Origin: Sphingomonas sanguinis
GTDB taxonomy: Bacteria > Pseudomonadota > Alphaproteobacteria > Sphingomonadales > Sphingomonadaceae
DNA: 64,000 bases
Reading direction: 5' to 3'
NCBI RefSeq assembly: GCF_001476905.1
Contig: NZ_LDTE01000064.1
Coordinates: 1-64,000 of the forward strand
Made by a program: the position numbers and the translations under genes. The notes below the pieces were generated by a model. The model had not been told where the DNA came from. It made no database searches and saw nothing but the letters and a program-made list of their open reading frames with translations. Below, piece by piece: positions 33,069 through 41,566 of the stretch. Each line of letters begins with the position of its first letter. Positions within the stretch are counted from its first letter, which is position 1.

Positions 33069-35276
33069 ATGGCGGCAGAGGTCTCGCTCTTCGGTATCCG
33101 CCATCACGGCCCCGGCTCGGCACGGCGGCTGGTGGAGGCGCTGGATGCGCTCCGCCCCGCCACGGTGCTGATCGAGGGACCGGCGGATGCGTCGCGCCTG
33201 CTGCCGATGCTCGCCGATCCGGCGATGGCGACGCCGGTCGCGCTGCTGACCTATGCCGAGGACGATCCCGCCCGCGCCAGCTTCTTTCCCTTTGCCGACT
33301 ATTCGCCCGAATATCAGGCCGCGCGCTGGGCGATGGCGCACGGAGCCGCGCTGCGCTTCATCGATCTGCCCGCCAGCGACCGGCTGGGCGAGGATGAGGC
33401 GGAACGCCACATCGACGAAGACCCGATCGCGCGTGATCCGATCGGCGTGCTGGCGACGGCGGCGGGCTATGACGATGGCGAAAGCTGGTGGGCCGACGTC
33501 ATTGAAGAGAACCCCGCCTCCATCTCCGTGTTCGCGGCGGTTGCCGAGGCGATGACCGCCTTGCGCGCCGAGGCCGGGCCGCTGTCCGCGCGCGAGGCGG
33601 CGCGGGAAGCGCATATGCGGATCGAGATCGCCCGTGCGGCGAAGGAGAGCGAGGGGCCGGTCGCGGTGGTGTGCGGCGCGTGGCATGTGCCCGCGCTGGC
33701 CGTCAGCACGAGCCTCGCAGCCGACCGCGCGCTGCTGAAGAGGCGGCCCAAGGCGAAGATCAAGGCGACCTGGGCCCCCTGGACCGCACCGCGCCTGGCG
33801 CGGGCGAGCGGTTACGGCGCGGGCGTCGTCGCACCCGGCTGGTGCGCGCATCTGTGGGACACGCGCCATCACCCGGACGGCGATGCGGTATGGCTCGCCC
33901 GGATCGCCCAGGTCATGCGCGAGCGCGGCCATGCCATCTCCACCGCCTCGGTGATCGAGGCGCGGCGGCTGGGCCATGCGCTGGCCGCATTGCGCGACCG
34001 CCCGCACCCCGGCTTCGAGGAACTGCGCGAGGCGGCCATCGCCTGCCTGTGCCATGGCGAGCGGGCGCGGTGGGACGATATCGCGGCCGAGCTGCTGGTC
34101 GGATCGGCGGTCGGGGTCATCCCCGCCGACACGCCGCTCGCACCGCTGCTGGAGGATCTGCAACGCCAGCAAAAGGCGACGCGATTGAAGCCCGAGGCGC
34201 TGGAGCGCAACCTGACGCTCGACCTGCGCAGCGAGAGCGGCTTGGCGCGCTCGACCCTGCTCCACCGGCTGAATGCGCTGGATGTGCCCTGGGGCGAATT
34301 GAGCGATGCCGGGCGCAGTCGCGGCACCTTCCGCGAGAACTGGATAGTGTTCTGGGAGCCGGAATATGCGGTCCGGCTGGTCGAAAATCTCGTCCACGGC
34401 TCGACCATCGCCGACGCCGCCGCCGGACGGTTGGGCGAGGCGATGGCCGCGGAGCCCGATCTGGGCGAGCTGGCCGGACTGGTGCGCAGCGCGATGATCG
34501 CCGATCTCCCCCAAGCGACCGAAACGGGCATCGCGTTGCTGGAACGGCGCGCGGCATTGACCAGCGATGGCCTGACCCTTCTCACCGCATTGCCGCCGAT
34601 GGCCGATATCCTGCGCTATGGCGAGGCCCGCAGCGGCACCACCCGGCATCTCGGCGACCTGATGCCGCGCATCGTGGTGCAGGCGGCGCTGACCTTCCCC
34701 TATGCCGCGCGCCAGCTGGATGCCGAAGCGGCGGGCGACCTGCGCGCGGCGATCCTGGCGGCGGACGGCGCAATCCAGTTGGCACAGCTCGACTCCGAGA
34801 TCGTCGCGACCTGGCACGAGGCGCTGGGCAAGCTGTTCGAGGATGATCAGGTGACGCGACTGGTGGCGGGCACCGCCGCACGGCTGCTCTACGAGGCGGA
34901 GAAACTCGCGGCCCAGGATGCCGCCACGCTGCTCGCCCGGATGCTGTCGCCCGGCACGCCGATCGCGGAAGCGGCGGGCTTTTTCGAGGGATTTCTGGAA
35001 GGGGTCGGCGAGCGGCTGATCCACGACCACCCCTTGCGCGATGCGGTTGATGGCTGGCTTTCGTCGCTGGACGAGGACAGTTTTGTCGCCAGCCTGCCGC
35101 TGTTCCGACGCGTCTTCTCGGCCCTCGACCGCAGCGAGCGGCGCCGGTTGATGGACGCCACCCTGGGCCGCATCGACACGGGTGCGCGCGGCTATGTGTC
35201 GCTGCCCGGTGCCGCCGCGCTCTGGCCAGCGCATGAAGCGCGCGTACTCGCGCTGATGACGGGAGCCACGCCATGA
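33069..35276 (+). CDS. DUF5682 family protein
   Basis: A 735-residue cytoplasmic protein. The N-terminus is distinctive: SLFGIRHHGPGSARRLVEAL, then TVLIEGPADASRLLPML. A later block VCGAWHVPAL recalls the TraB/PrgY-like and EreA-type folds in which G-x-R-H-x-G and E-G-P motifs line a putative active site. This suggests a hydrolase or esterase-like centre, but I cannot assign a reaction. The remaining 450 residues are helical. It sits between the MoxR and VWA genes, with its end overlapping the VWA start by four bases. I call it DUF5682 from the N-terminal pattern and the operon context. Confidence 0.78.
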   Translation: MAAEVSLFGIRHHGPGSARRLVEALDALRPATVLIEGPADASRLLPMLADPAMATPVALLTYAEDDPARASFFPFADYSPEYQAARWAMAHGAALRFIDLPASDRLGEDEAERHIDEDPIARDPIGVLATAAGYDDGESWWADVIEENPASISVFAAVAEAMTALRAEAGPLSAREAAREAHMRIEIARAAKESEGPVAVVCGAWHVPALAVSTSLAADRALLKRRPKAKIKATWAPWTAPRLARASGYGAGVVAPGWCAHLWDTRHHPDGDAVWLARIAQVMRERGHAISTASVIEARRLGHALAALRDRPHPGFEELREAAIACLCHGERARWDDIAAELLVGSAVGVIPADTPLAPLLEDLQRQQKATRLKPEALERNLTLDLRSESGLARSTLLHRLNALDVPWGELSDAGRSRGTFRENWIVFWEPEYAVRLVENLVHGSTIADAAAGRLGEAMAAEPDLGELAGLVRSAMIADLPQATETGIALLERRAALTSDGLTLLTALPPMADILRYGEARSGTTRHLGDLMPRIVVQAALTFPYAARQLDAEAAGDLRAAILAADGAIQLAQLDSEIVATWHEALGKLFEDDQVTRLVAGTAARLLYEAEKLAAQDAATLLARMLSPGTPIAEAAGFFEGFLEGVGERLIHDHPLRDAVDGWLSSLDEDSFVASLPLFRRVFSALDRSERRRLMDATLGRIDTGARGYVSLPGAAALWPAHEARVLALMTGATP

Positions 35277-36442
35277 GCCACGACGAACGCGAACGCCGCT
35301 GGACGCTTGCCCTGGGCGTCGATGACGGAGAGGGCACGGCCCCACTGTCCGAGAGCGACCGCCGCATGGGCAAGGCGCTGTCCGCGCTTTACGGCGATGG
35401 CGAGCCGGAGAAGAAGGGCCGGGGCGGGCTGGGCCAGTCCGCACCGCGCGTCGCGAAATGGCTAGGCGATATCCGCGATTTCTTCCCCGCGCCCGTGGTG
35501 CAGGTGATTCAGAAGGACGCCTTCGAGCGCAAGGGGCTGCGCCAGATGCTACTGGAGCCCGAATTCCTGGCGACGGTCGAGGCGGATGTGAACCTGGTCG
35601 CCGATCTGGTCGCGCTGCGCGGCGTGATGCCGGAGAAGACCAAGGACACCGCGCAGGCCGTCATCGCCAAGGTCGTCGCCGAGCTGATGGCGCGGCTGGA
35701 GGCGCGGACGGCGGATGCGATCCGTGGGGCGCTCGACCGCTCGCGACGGACCAGCCGCCCGCGCTTCGCCGATATCGACTGGCCCCGCACGATCCGCGCG
35801 AACCTCGCCCATTACCAGCCCGCGCACCGCAGCATCGTCCCCGAACGGCTGATCGGCTTCCTGCGCCAGCAGCGCCGCCTCGTCGATCTGGACGAGGTGA
35901 TCCTGTGCGTCGACCAGTCGGGATCGATGGCGAGCTCGGTCGTCTACGCCTCGATCTTTGCCGCCGTCATGGCTTCGCTGCCCGTCGTTTCGACCAAGCT
36001 GGTCTGTTTCGACACCGCGATCGTTGACCTGACCGAGGAGCTGGCGGACCCGGTCGAGGTGCTGTTCGGCATCCAGCTGGGCGGCGGCACCGACATTGAT
36101 CAGGCGGTCGCCTATTGCGAGGACCGGATCGAGCGGCCGGGCAAGGCTCATCTGGTGCTCATCACCGACCTGTACGAGGGCGGCGACGAGCGGGCACTGG
36201 TCGACCGGCTGGCGCGACTGGCGGTGTCGGGGGTCAACATCGTCGTGCTGCTAGCGCTGACCGACAGCGGTCGTCCATCCTACGACCCGCAACTCGCGGC
36301 ACAGGTGGCAGCGCTCGGCATCCCCGTCTTTGCCTGCACGCCGGACCAGTTCCCCGAACTGATGGCAACCGCGCTCCGCCGCGAGGACGTGCATGGCTGG
36401 GCGGCGGACCGCGATATCAAGCTGGTGCGTGCGGACGGGTGA
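35273..36442 (+). CDS. VWA domain protein, MoxR partner
   Basis: A 389-residue protein. The N-terminal half is helical (AVIAKVVAELMARLEARTADAI). The C-terminal half is a von Willebrand A domain with a MIDAS metal site: D-x-S-G-S in ILCVDQSGSMASS, a threonine in LGGGTDIDQ, and an aspartate in VLITDLYEGG. The layout matches the CoxE/VWA-CoxE group that pairs with MoxR ATPases. It is the last gene of the operon and ends nine bases before the convergent permease gene. It is expected to deliver substrates to, or respond to, the MoxR ring. Confidence 0.88.
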   Translation: MSHDERERRWTLALGVDDGEGTAPLSESDRRMGKALSALYGDGEPEKKGRGGLGQSAPRVAKWLGDIRDFFPAPVVQVIQKDAFERKGLRQMLLEPEFLATVEADVNLVADLVALRGVMPEKTKDTAQAVIAKVVAELMARLEARTADAIRGALDRSRRTSRPRFADIDWPRTIRANLAHYQPAHRSIVPERLIGFLRQQRRLVDLDEVILCVDQSGSMASSVVYASIFAAVMASLPVVSTKLVCFDTAIVDLTEELADPVEVLFGIQLGGGTDIDQAVAYCEDRIERPGKAHLVLITDLYEGGDERALVDRLARLAVSGVNIVVLLALTDSGRPSYDPQLAAQVAALGIPVFACTPDQFPELMATALRREDVHGWAADRDIKLVRADG

Positions 36443-36451
36443 GCCTAGCCG

Positions 36452-38881
36452 CTAGTCATGCCGCAAGGCCCAGGCGGGCGCGGCTCGGCTCGCCCGCAGA
36501 GCCTGACCCAGCACGGTCAGCACCGCGATGGCGGTGGCGAGCAGGCTGGCACCGACGAAATAAAGCGGCGACAGGGTGATCCGATCCTCGAACCCCGCCA
36601 ACCAAGTCTGCATCGCGACATAAGCGAGTGGCCAGGCGATGATATTGGCGATCAGCACCGGCCGCAGAAACTGGCCGACGAGCAGCTTGACGATATCCGC
36701 CGACGACGCGCCCAGCGTTTTGCGGATGCCGATTTCCCTCACCCGCCGCGCCGTGTTGAACGAAGCGAGCCCCCAGAGGCCTACGCACCCGATCAGCACC
36801 GCCAGTCCCGCGCCAATCCCGAACAGCCGCGTTGCCTGTCCATCCGCCTTGTAGAAATCCGACAACCGCTGGTCCGCTGTATCGACGACCAATGGCACCT
36901 GCGGCGACAAGCGCTGCCATGTCGCCCGCACCTGAGCCAGCATCGCAGCGGTATCGCCCGTGTAACGGATAGCGGCGATCGCCGGGAACGGCACGTCGCG
37001 GACATATTGATACGCCGTCGCCGTCTCGATGGTCCGCGGCGAGACGAAACGCAGCTGGTCTATCACCCCGATGATCGTGCGGGGATTGCCCTGCCCCACT
37101 GTCTTGCCGATCGCCTCCTGCGGCGTGCGGAAACCCAGTTGCGACACCGCCTTGCGATTGAGGATGACGTTGCGCCCATATTTCCACCGGGTCCAGTCGC
37201 TGGAATCATCGGTGCGGTGCGCATCGTCAAAGACGCGCCCAGCGAGGAGGCGGGGCGCATAGCTGCGGAAGAAATCAGGCCCGACCCCGATATTACCGAT
37301 CGTCACACTGGGATGACCAGGCCGCTCGATCACGTCCAGGCTGGCATTGTTCATTCCAGGCGCCGAACTGCTCGCCCCAACGGACACCACACCGGGCAGG
37401 CGCCGCAACGCCGCCAGGATCGGGCGCGCCTGATCGGGAAAGATGCGCTTATCGGCCAGCGAAGGCACGATCAGCAACCCGTCGCGCCGGAAACCCAGAT
37501 CGGACCGCCGGACATGGGCGGTTTGCGCGACCAGCACCACCGTCCCGATCAGGAAGGCGATAGCCAGCCCGAACTGGATAACGACCAGAGCCTCGCGCGC
37601 ACGCGTCCCGCTGCGCCCGCCCCCCGGTGCCCTGGCCGAGGCCAGCACGGCAGCGGCCGGAAAGCGCGACAGGAGCACCGCTGGATAGAAGCCCGCCGCC
37701 AGCGCGATGACCAGCACCAGTACGAGCAGCATCGGCAGTGCCAGACCATAGGGAAAGCGTAACGACAGGCCTCCCGCCGCATTGACGACGGGCAGGCTGA
37801 CCTCGGCCAGGATCATGCCCAGCAGGCTGGCGACCGTTGCCATCGCCGCCGCCTCGCCTAGAAACTGGCGGATCAGCATCGCCCGGTTCGCGCCCAACAC
37901 CTTGCGCATTGCGACTTCGCGAGCGCGCAAACCCGATTGGGCGGTCGCCAGGTTCACATAGTTGATGATCGCGATCAGCAGGGTCAGGATACCGACCATC
38001 CCCAGCGTTACGATGGTCAACTCGCGTCCGTTGCTCTCCGCCCCGCCCGTCGTCGGATGCAGATGCAGGCTCGTAATCGGCAGCAGCGAGAGTGAGAGGA
38101 TTTTGGTCGGCTCCGCCCCCAAATCCTGCCCGGCGTGCCGTCGGACGAATGCGGGCATCTTCCGCTCGAACGCCCGTGCCGCCATTGCATCGGGCAGGCG
38201 CAGATAGGTCGCGCCGTCGACCATCCCCCATTTATACCAGGACCATTGCACTGCAGGCGGCGGCTTCAAGGGCATGGGAATCAGGATCGTCGCCTGAAGA
38301 TCGGTGGTCTTTGGCAAGTCCTCGAAAATGCCCGCGATGCGGTAAGGCTGCGGCGAATCGACCGCGATGGTGATACTCCGGCCGATGGGATCGGAATCAC
38401 CGAACAGCCGCTGCGCCTCGCTCCGGCTCAGCAGCGCCACCGACGGATCGGCCAAGGCGCGCCGCCCGTCACCGCGGACCATCGGGATATCGAACACGTC
38501 GAAGAAGCTCGGATCGACCTGTGCCACGTCCGCACCGATCGCGTCGTTCTCGCGGATGACGCTGCCGCCCTGCTTGCCGCCGCGAACGCGAGTGCCGACC
38601 AGCCCGGGAAAGTCCTGCCGCATCTGCTCGAACAGGCCGGGCATGGTCACCGGATAGGCACCGTTGAATGGGCTGCCCGGCAGATGCAGCTCGGTCTGGA
38701 CCGCGTAGATTTCGTCATGATGCGGCAGCCAGCGCTCGAAGCTCGTCTCGAAACGGACATAGAGGCCCAGGACCAGAAACACCGCGATCCCCACCGCCAG
38801 CCCGCCGATGTTCAGCGCGGCATGCAGCTTGTGGCGGGTCAGCGAACGATAAAGCGCCATCAGGGCAAGGCCGTTCATCAT
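36452..38881 (-). CDS. MacB/FtsX-type ABC transporter permease
   Basis: An 809-residue inner-membrane protein with duplicated FtsX-MacB architecture. A first membrane helix lies near residue 25 (NIGGLAVGIAVFLVLGLYVRF), then a periplasmic MacB_PCD domain. Two sets of three helices follow, with the motifs NYVNLATAQSGLRAREVAMRKVLGA and ASFNTARRVREIGIRKTLGAS, the coupling-helix sequences of this family. No ATP-binding subunit or MacA-like adaptor is adjacent; the partner must be elsewhere. GGGGAAA precedes the ATG pair at 38881/38878. The gene diverges from a regulator-kinase pair that may control it. Confidence 0.88.
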   Translation of the reverse strand: MMNGLALMALYRSLTRHKLHAALNIGGLAVGIAVFLVLGLYVRFETSFERWLPHHDEIYAVQTELHLPGSPFNGAYPVTMPGLFEQMRQDFPGLVGTRVRGGKQGGSVIRENDAIGADVAQVDPSFFDVFDIPMVRGDGRRALADPSVALLSRSEAQRLFGDSDPIGRSITIAVDSPQPYRIAGIFEDLPKTTDLQATILIPMPLKPPPAVQWSWYKWGMVDGATYLRLPDAMAARAFERKMPAFVRRHAGQDLGAEPTKILSLSLLPITSLHLHPTTGGAESNGRELTIVTLGMVGILTLLIAIINYVNLATAQSGLRAREVAMRKVLGANRAMLIRQFLGEAAAMATVASLLGMILAEVSLPVVNAAGGLSLRFPYGLALPMLLVLVLVIALAAGFYPAVLLSRFPAAAVLASARAPGGGRSGTRAREALVVIQFGLAIAFLIGTVVLVAQTAHVRRSDLGFRRDGLLIVPSLADKRIFPDQARPILAALRRLPGVVSVGASSSAPGMNNASLDVIERPGHPSVTIGNIGVGPDFFRSYAPRLLAGRVFDDAHRTDDSSDWTRWKYGRNVILNRKAVSQLGFRTPQEAIGKTVGQGNPRTIIGVIDQLRFVSPRTIETATAYQYVRDVPFPAIAAIRYTGDTAAMLAQVRATWQRLSPQVPLVVDTADQRLSDFYKADGQATRLFGIGAGLAVLIGCVGLWGLASFNTARRVREIGIRKTLGASSADIVKLLVGQFLRPVLIANIIAWPLAYVAMQTWLAGFEDRITLSPLYFVGASLLATAIAVLTVLGQALRASRAAPAWALRHD

Positions 38882-39162
38882 GATTTCCCCGGATTATAAT
38901 GCGCGCAGGGCGCTGGCGACGATGCCCGATTGAGCCCGTCGATATCATGGAGCGCCATCGTCTCGACCTGATCGAAGACATAGCGGCGTGGAATCTTTCC
39001 CAGCCGGATCATCACCAAGGGAGCGGCGACGGCACTTGCGCGGATCGGTTGTTCGGTCATCATGGAGGGACTGTCACCGTCCAACCCCGGAACTGCCAAC
39101 TCCTTATGATCGAAGAACTTTCTTCCAATCAGCCTCACGAGGGCGCGCGCGCGTGGAACATT

Positions 39163-40407
39163 ATGTCCGCCGACGGACAGTCGCCGGATCTGTCAAGCAG
39201 CTGGAACATATTGTTGATCGAGGATGATCCGACCGTCGCGCGGACGACCGACATTCTGTTTCGGCTGGCAGGACACCGGCTGGACCTCGCCGCTAATCCG
39301 GGTGCCGCCTATTCGCTGCTAGCCCGGCGGCGCTATGACGTGATCCTGCTCGACATGAATTTCACCGCAGGGCGCTCGAACGGGGAAGAAGGGCTGGCGT
39401 GTCTTGCACGGATCATGGCTGACGATCCGGCGGCGCGCATCATCGTCATCACCGCGCATAGCGGCATTCGTATCGCCGTCGCTGCGATGCAGGCTGGCGC
39501 GCGCGACTTTCTGATGAAGCCATGGCGCAAGGACGACTTGCTCGCCAAATGCGCCGCCGTGATCGGCCAGCGGGCGGCCCCCGGCGCGCCGCCCGCGTCC
39601 CGTCCAGCCAATGATGGCGGAGGCACCGCGCTGCTCGGCGATTCGCCCGCCATGGCAGAGGTTCGCGCGATGATCCGACGCGTTGGGCCGACCGTCGCCA
39701 ATATCGGTGTCACCGGCCGTTCGGGGGCGGGCCGGACGATGGTGGCAATGGCGGTCCATGCCGCTTCCGGCGATGCCGCGACACAGCCCGTCCGCATCGA
39801 CCTGCGCGACACCGTGGGGTGGCGCGCGCTCGACGGCGCGCAAGGGACGGTCCTGCTCCGCCACCCGGATCGGCTGGACGCGGTGGCGCAGGAGCGATTG
39901 CTCGACCGTCTGCTGCCCGGCCTGCGCTGCATCAGCGTCGGCGACAGCATGGACGGCCTATCGCCCGCGCTGCGACGGCGGCTCTGCACGCTGGAGATCG
40001 CGGTGCCGCCGCTGGCCGCAAGACGCGAGGATGCGGTGATGCTGGCCCGCCACTTCGCCCAAATCGGAGGCGAGACCTATGGCCGCACCTCCGTCCGGCT
40101 GACCCCGGCGGCCGAAGCGATCATCACCGCGACCGACTGGCCCGACGAAGTGCGCGGACTGGCGGCGGCGATCGAACGCGCGGTCCTGTTGTCCGATGAC
40201 GGCGTGATCGATGTTGCGGCGGTGCGTCCGGTGACGGCAACGCCCAGCACGCCTGCCACCTCCCCCGCCTTCCGTCTGGACGATGCCGAGCGGCTGATGA
40301 TTGAAGCCGCGCTGAAGCAACATCGCCACAACATCTCGCGCGCGGCGGATGCGCTGGGGATCAGCCGGGGCACGCTCTATCGGCGCATGGCGCAGCATGG
40401 GCTCTAG
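39163..40407 (+). CDS. NtrC-like response regulator with degenerate AAA+ domain
   Basis: A 414-residue response regulator in three parts. The receiver has acidic pocket E20-D21-D22, phospho-acceptor D64 (ILLDMNF) and K119 (FLMKPW). A central region (about 155-370) has the order and end of a sigma-54 activator ATPase, but its Walker A is GRSGAGRT with arginine in place of lysine, and the GAFTGA loop is missing. A Fis-type helix-turn-helix lies at the C-terminus (HNISRAADALGISRGTLYRRM). It should bind DNA but probably cannot activate sigma-54 polymerase. The start is uncertain (39163 or 39106). It overlaps the kinase gene by 11 bases. Confidence 0.86.
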   Translation: MSADGQSPDLSSSWNILLIEDDPTVARTTDILFRLAGHRLDLAANPGAAYSLLARRRYDVILLDMNFTAGRSNGEEGLACLARIMADDPAARIIVITAHSGIRIAVAAMQAGARDFLMKPWRKDDLLAKCAAVIGQRAAPGAPPASRPANDGGGTALLGDSPAMAEVRAMIRRVGPTVANIGVTGRSGAGRTMVAMAVHAASGDAATQPVRIDLRDTVGWRALDGAQGTVLLRHPDRLDAVAQERLLDRLLPGLRCISVGDSMDGLSPALRRRLCTLEIAVPPLAARREDAVMLARHFAQIGGETYGRTSVRLTPAAEAIITATDWPDEVRGLAAAIERAVLLSDDGVIDVAAVRPVTATPSTPATSPAFRLDDAERLMIEAALKQHRHNISRAADALGISRGTLYRRMAQHGL

Positions 40408-41527
40408 GGCCGAACGAAGCGCCGTCGCGGTCGGTTTGTCGCTCGCTCTGGCGGGAGCGGTCGCTTGTGTCGCATGGCTGAACGGCCTGTGGCTGGCACT
40501 GGCTGGCGCGTTACTGACGATCTTGTGGCTGGTCCTGCTGAGCGTGCTGACGGCGCGTCACCGCGTCGTGCCGCATTCCGCGCCCGTCACGGCCGAGGAT
40601 GGCGAGGCGACGTTGCAGCGGATGGTGCTTGACGCCTCGCCCACACCCTTGCTGCTGGTCGATGGCACGGTCGCCCGGGTGCTAAACCGGGCCGCGCGGC
40701 GGCTGTTCGCGACCGACGACCGGGTACTGCCAGCGCCGTTATCGCTTCTCGACCGCAGCGCCTCGCATCTGCGCCATGCCGGGCGAAGCTGGCGCGCCGA
40801 TCGGGTCGATATTGGCCAGCAGGCGGTCGTCGCGCTGATCGATGTCGAGAGCGAGGAGCGTACCGCCGAAGCCCGAGCCAGCGCCGAGATGATCCAGGTG
40901 CTGGGGCACGAGATGCTGAACGGCTTGGTCCCCATCGTCTCGCTCGCCGAATGCGGAATCGCGGCCGCCGATCCGCAAGCCGGCGATCCGACTCTGTTAC
41001 CCGAAATCCTGACCACCCTTGCCCGCCGGGCCGAGGGATTGCAGCGCTTTATCGAAGCCTATCGCTCGCTTGCTCGCCTACCCCCGCCGCTGCGACAGCA
41101 GGTCGCGCTGGCGGAGATGATTGACGATCTCGGGCGACTCTTCGCCAGCCGCTGGCCGGATGCGGTGCTGACCGTCGCGACACCGCCGGGCCTGAGCAGT
41201 GCGCTGGACCGGGACCAGCTTAACCAGGCGATCTGGGCGCTTCTTCAGAACGCGGTCGAGGCGGCAGGCCCCACCGGCCATGTCACCCTGTCGCTGGGCA
41301 CCGAGGACGGCGCGATCCTGATCGATATCAGCGACGATGGCCCCGGCATCGCCCCCGACCAGACCCATGCGATCTTCCGACCCTTCGCCACGACAAAGGC
41401 GGCGGGAACCGGCATCGGCCTCAGCCTCGCGCGACAGATAGCGCGCGGGCATGGCGGGACACTCGACCTGCTAACGCTATCGCCGACGACCTTTCGGCTG
41501 CGATTGCCGGGAGGGAATGGCTTATAA
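40397..41527 (+). CDS. Membrane histidine kinase
   Basis: A 376-residue sensor kinase. Two N-terminal membrane helices (about residues 10-28 and 32-52) are joined by a very short loop, so there is no real periplasmic sensor. A PAS-like segment follows (about 72-150). The H-box has H171 in VLGHEMLNGLVPIVS. The ATPase domain has an N-box (AIWALLQNAVEAA), a G1 box (DISDDGPGIAP) and a G2 box (GTGIGLSLARQI). It overlaps the regulator gene, so the two form a cognate pair. NtrC-like regulator and kinase pairs next to MacB-type permeases are a recurrent layout. Confidence 0.88.
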   Translation: MGSRAERSAVAVGLSLALAGAVACVAWLNGLWLALAGALLTILWLVLLSVLTARHRVVPHSAPVTAEDGEATLQRMVLDASPTPLLLVDGTVARVLNRAARRLFATDDRVLPAPLSLLDRSASHLRHAGRSWRADRVDIGQQAVVALIDVESEERTAEARASAEMIQVLGHEMLNGLVPIVSLAECGIAAADPQAGDPTLLPEILTTLARRAEGLQRFIEAYRSLARLPPPLRQQVALAEMIDDLGRLFASRWPDAVLTVATPPGLSSALDRDQLNQAIWALLQNAVEAAGPTGHVTLSLGTEDGAILIDISDDGPGIAPDQTHAIFRPFATTKAAGTGIGLSLARQIARGHGGTLDLLTLSPTTFRLRLPGGNGL

Positions 41528-41566
41528 CGAAGCCGCGATCCTACTCCCCAGGATCACGCGTCCTGA

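Noticed and set aside
32898-35444. An 848-codon open frame antisense to the DUF5682 gene
   Set aside because: The composition is low-complexity and arginine-rich, and there is no start context; the plus-strand gene fits the operon exactly.
31985-36442. A carbon monoxide dehydrogenase (cox) accessory set, because of MoxR plus CoxE-like VWA
   Set aside because: No coxL, coxM or coxS genes and no molybdenum cofactor genes are near, and SWIM/DUF5691/DUF5682 genes do not belong to cox clusters.
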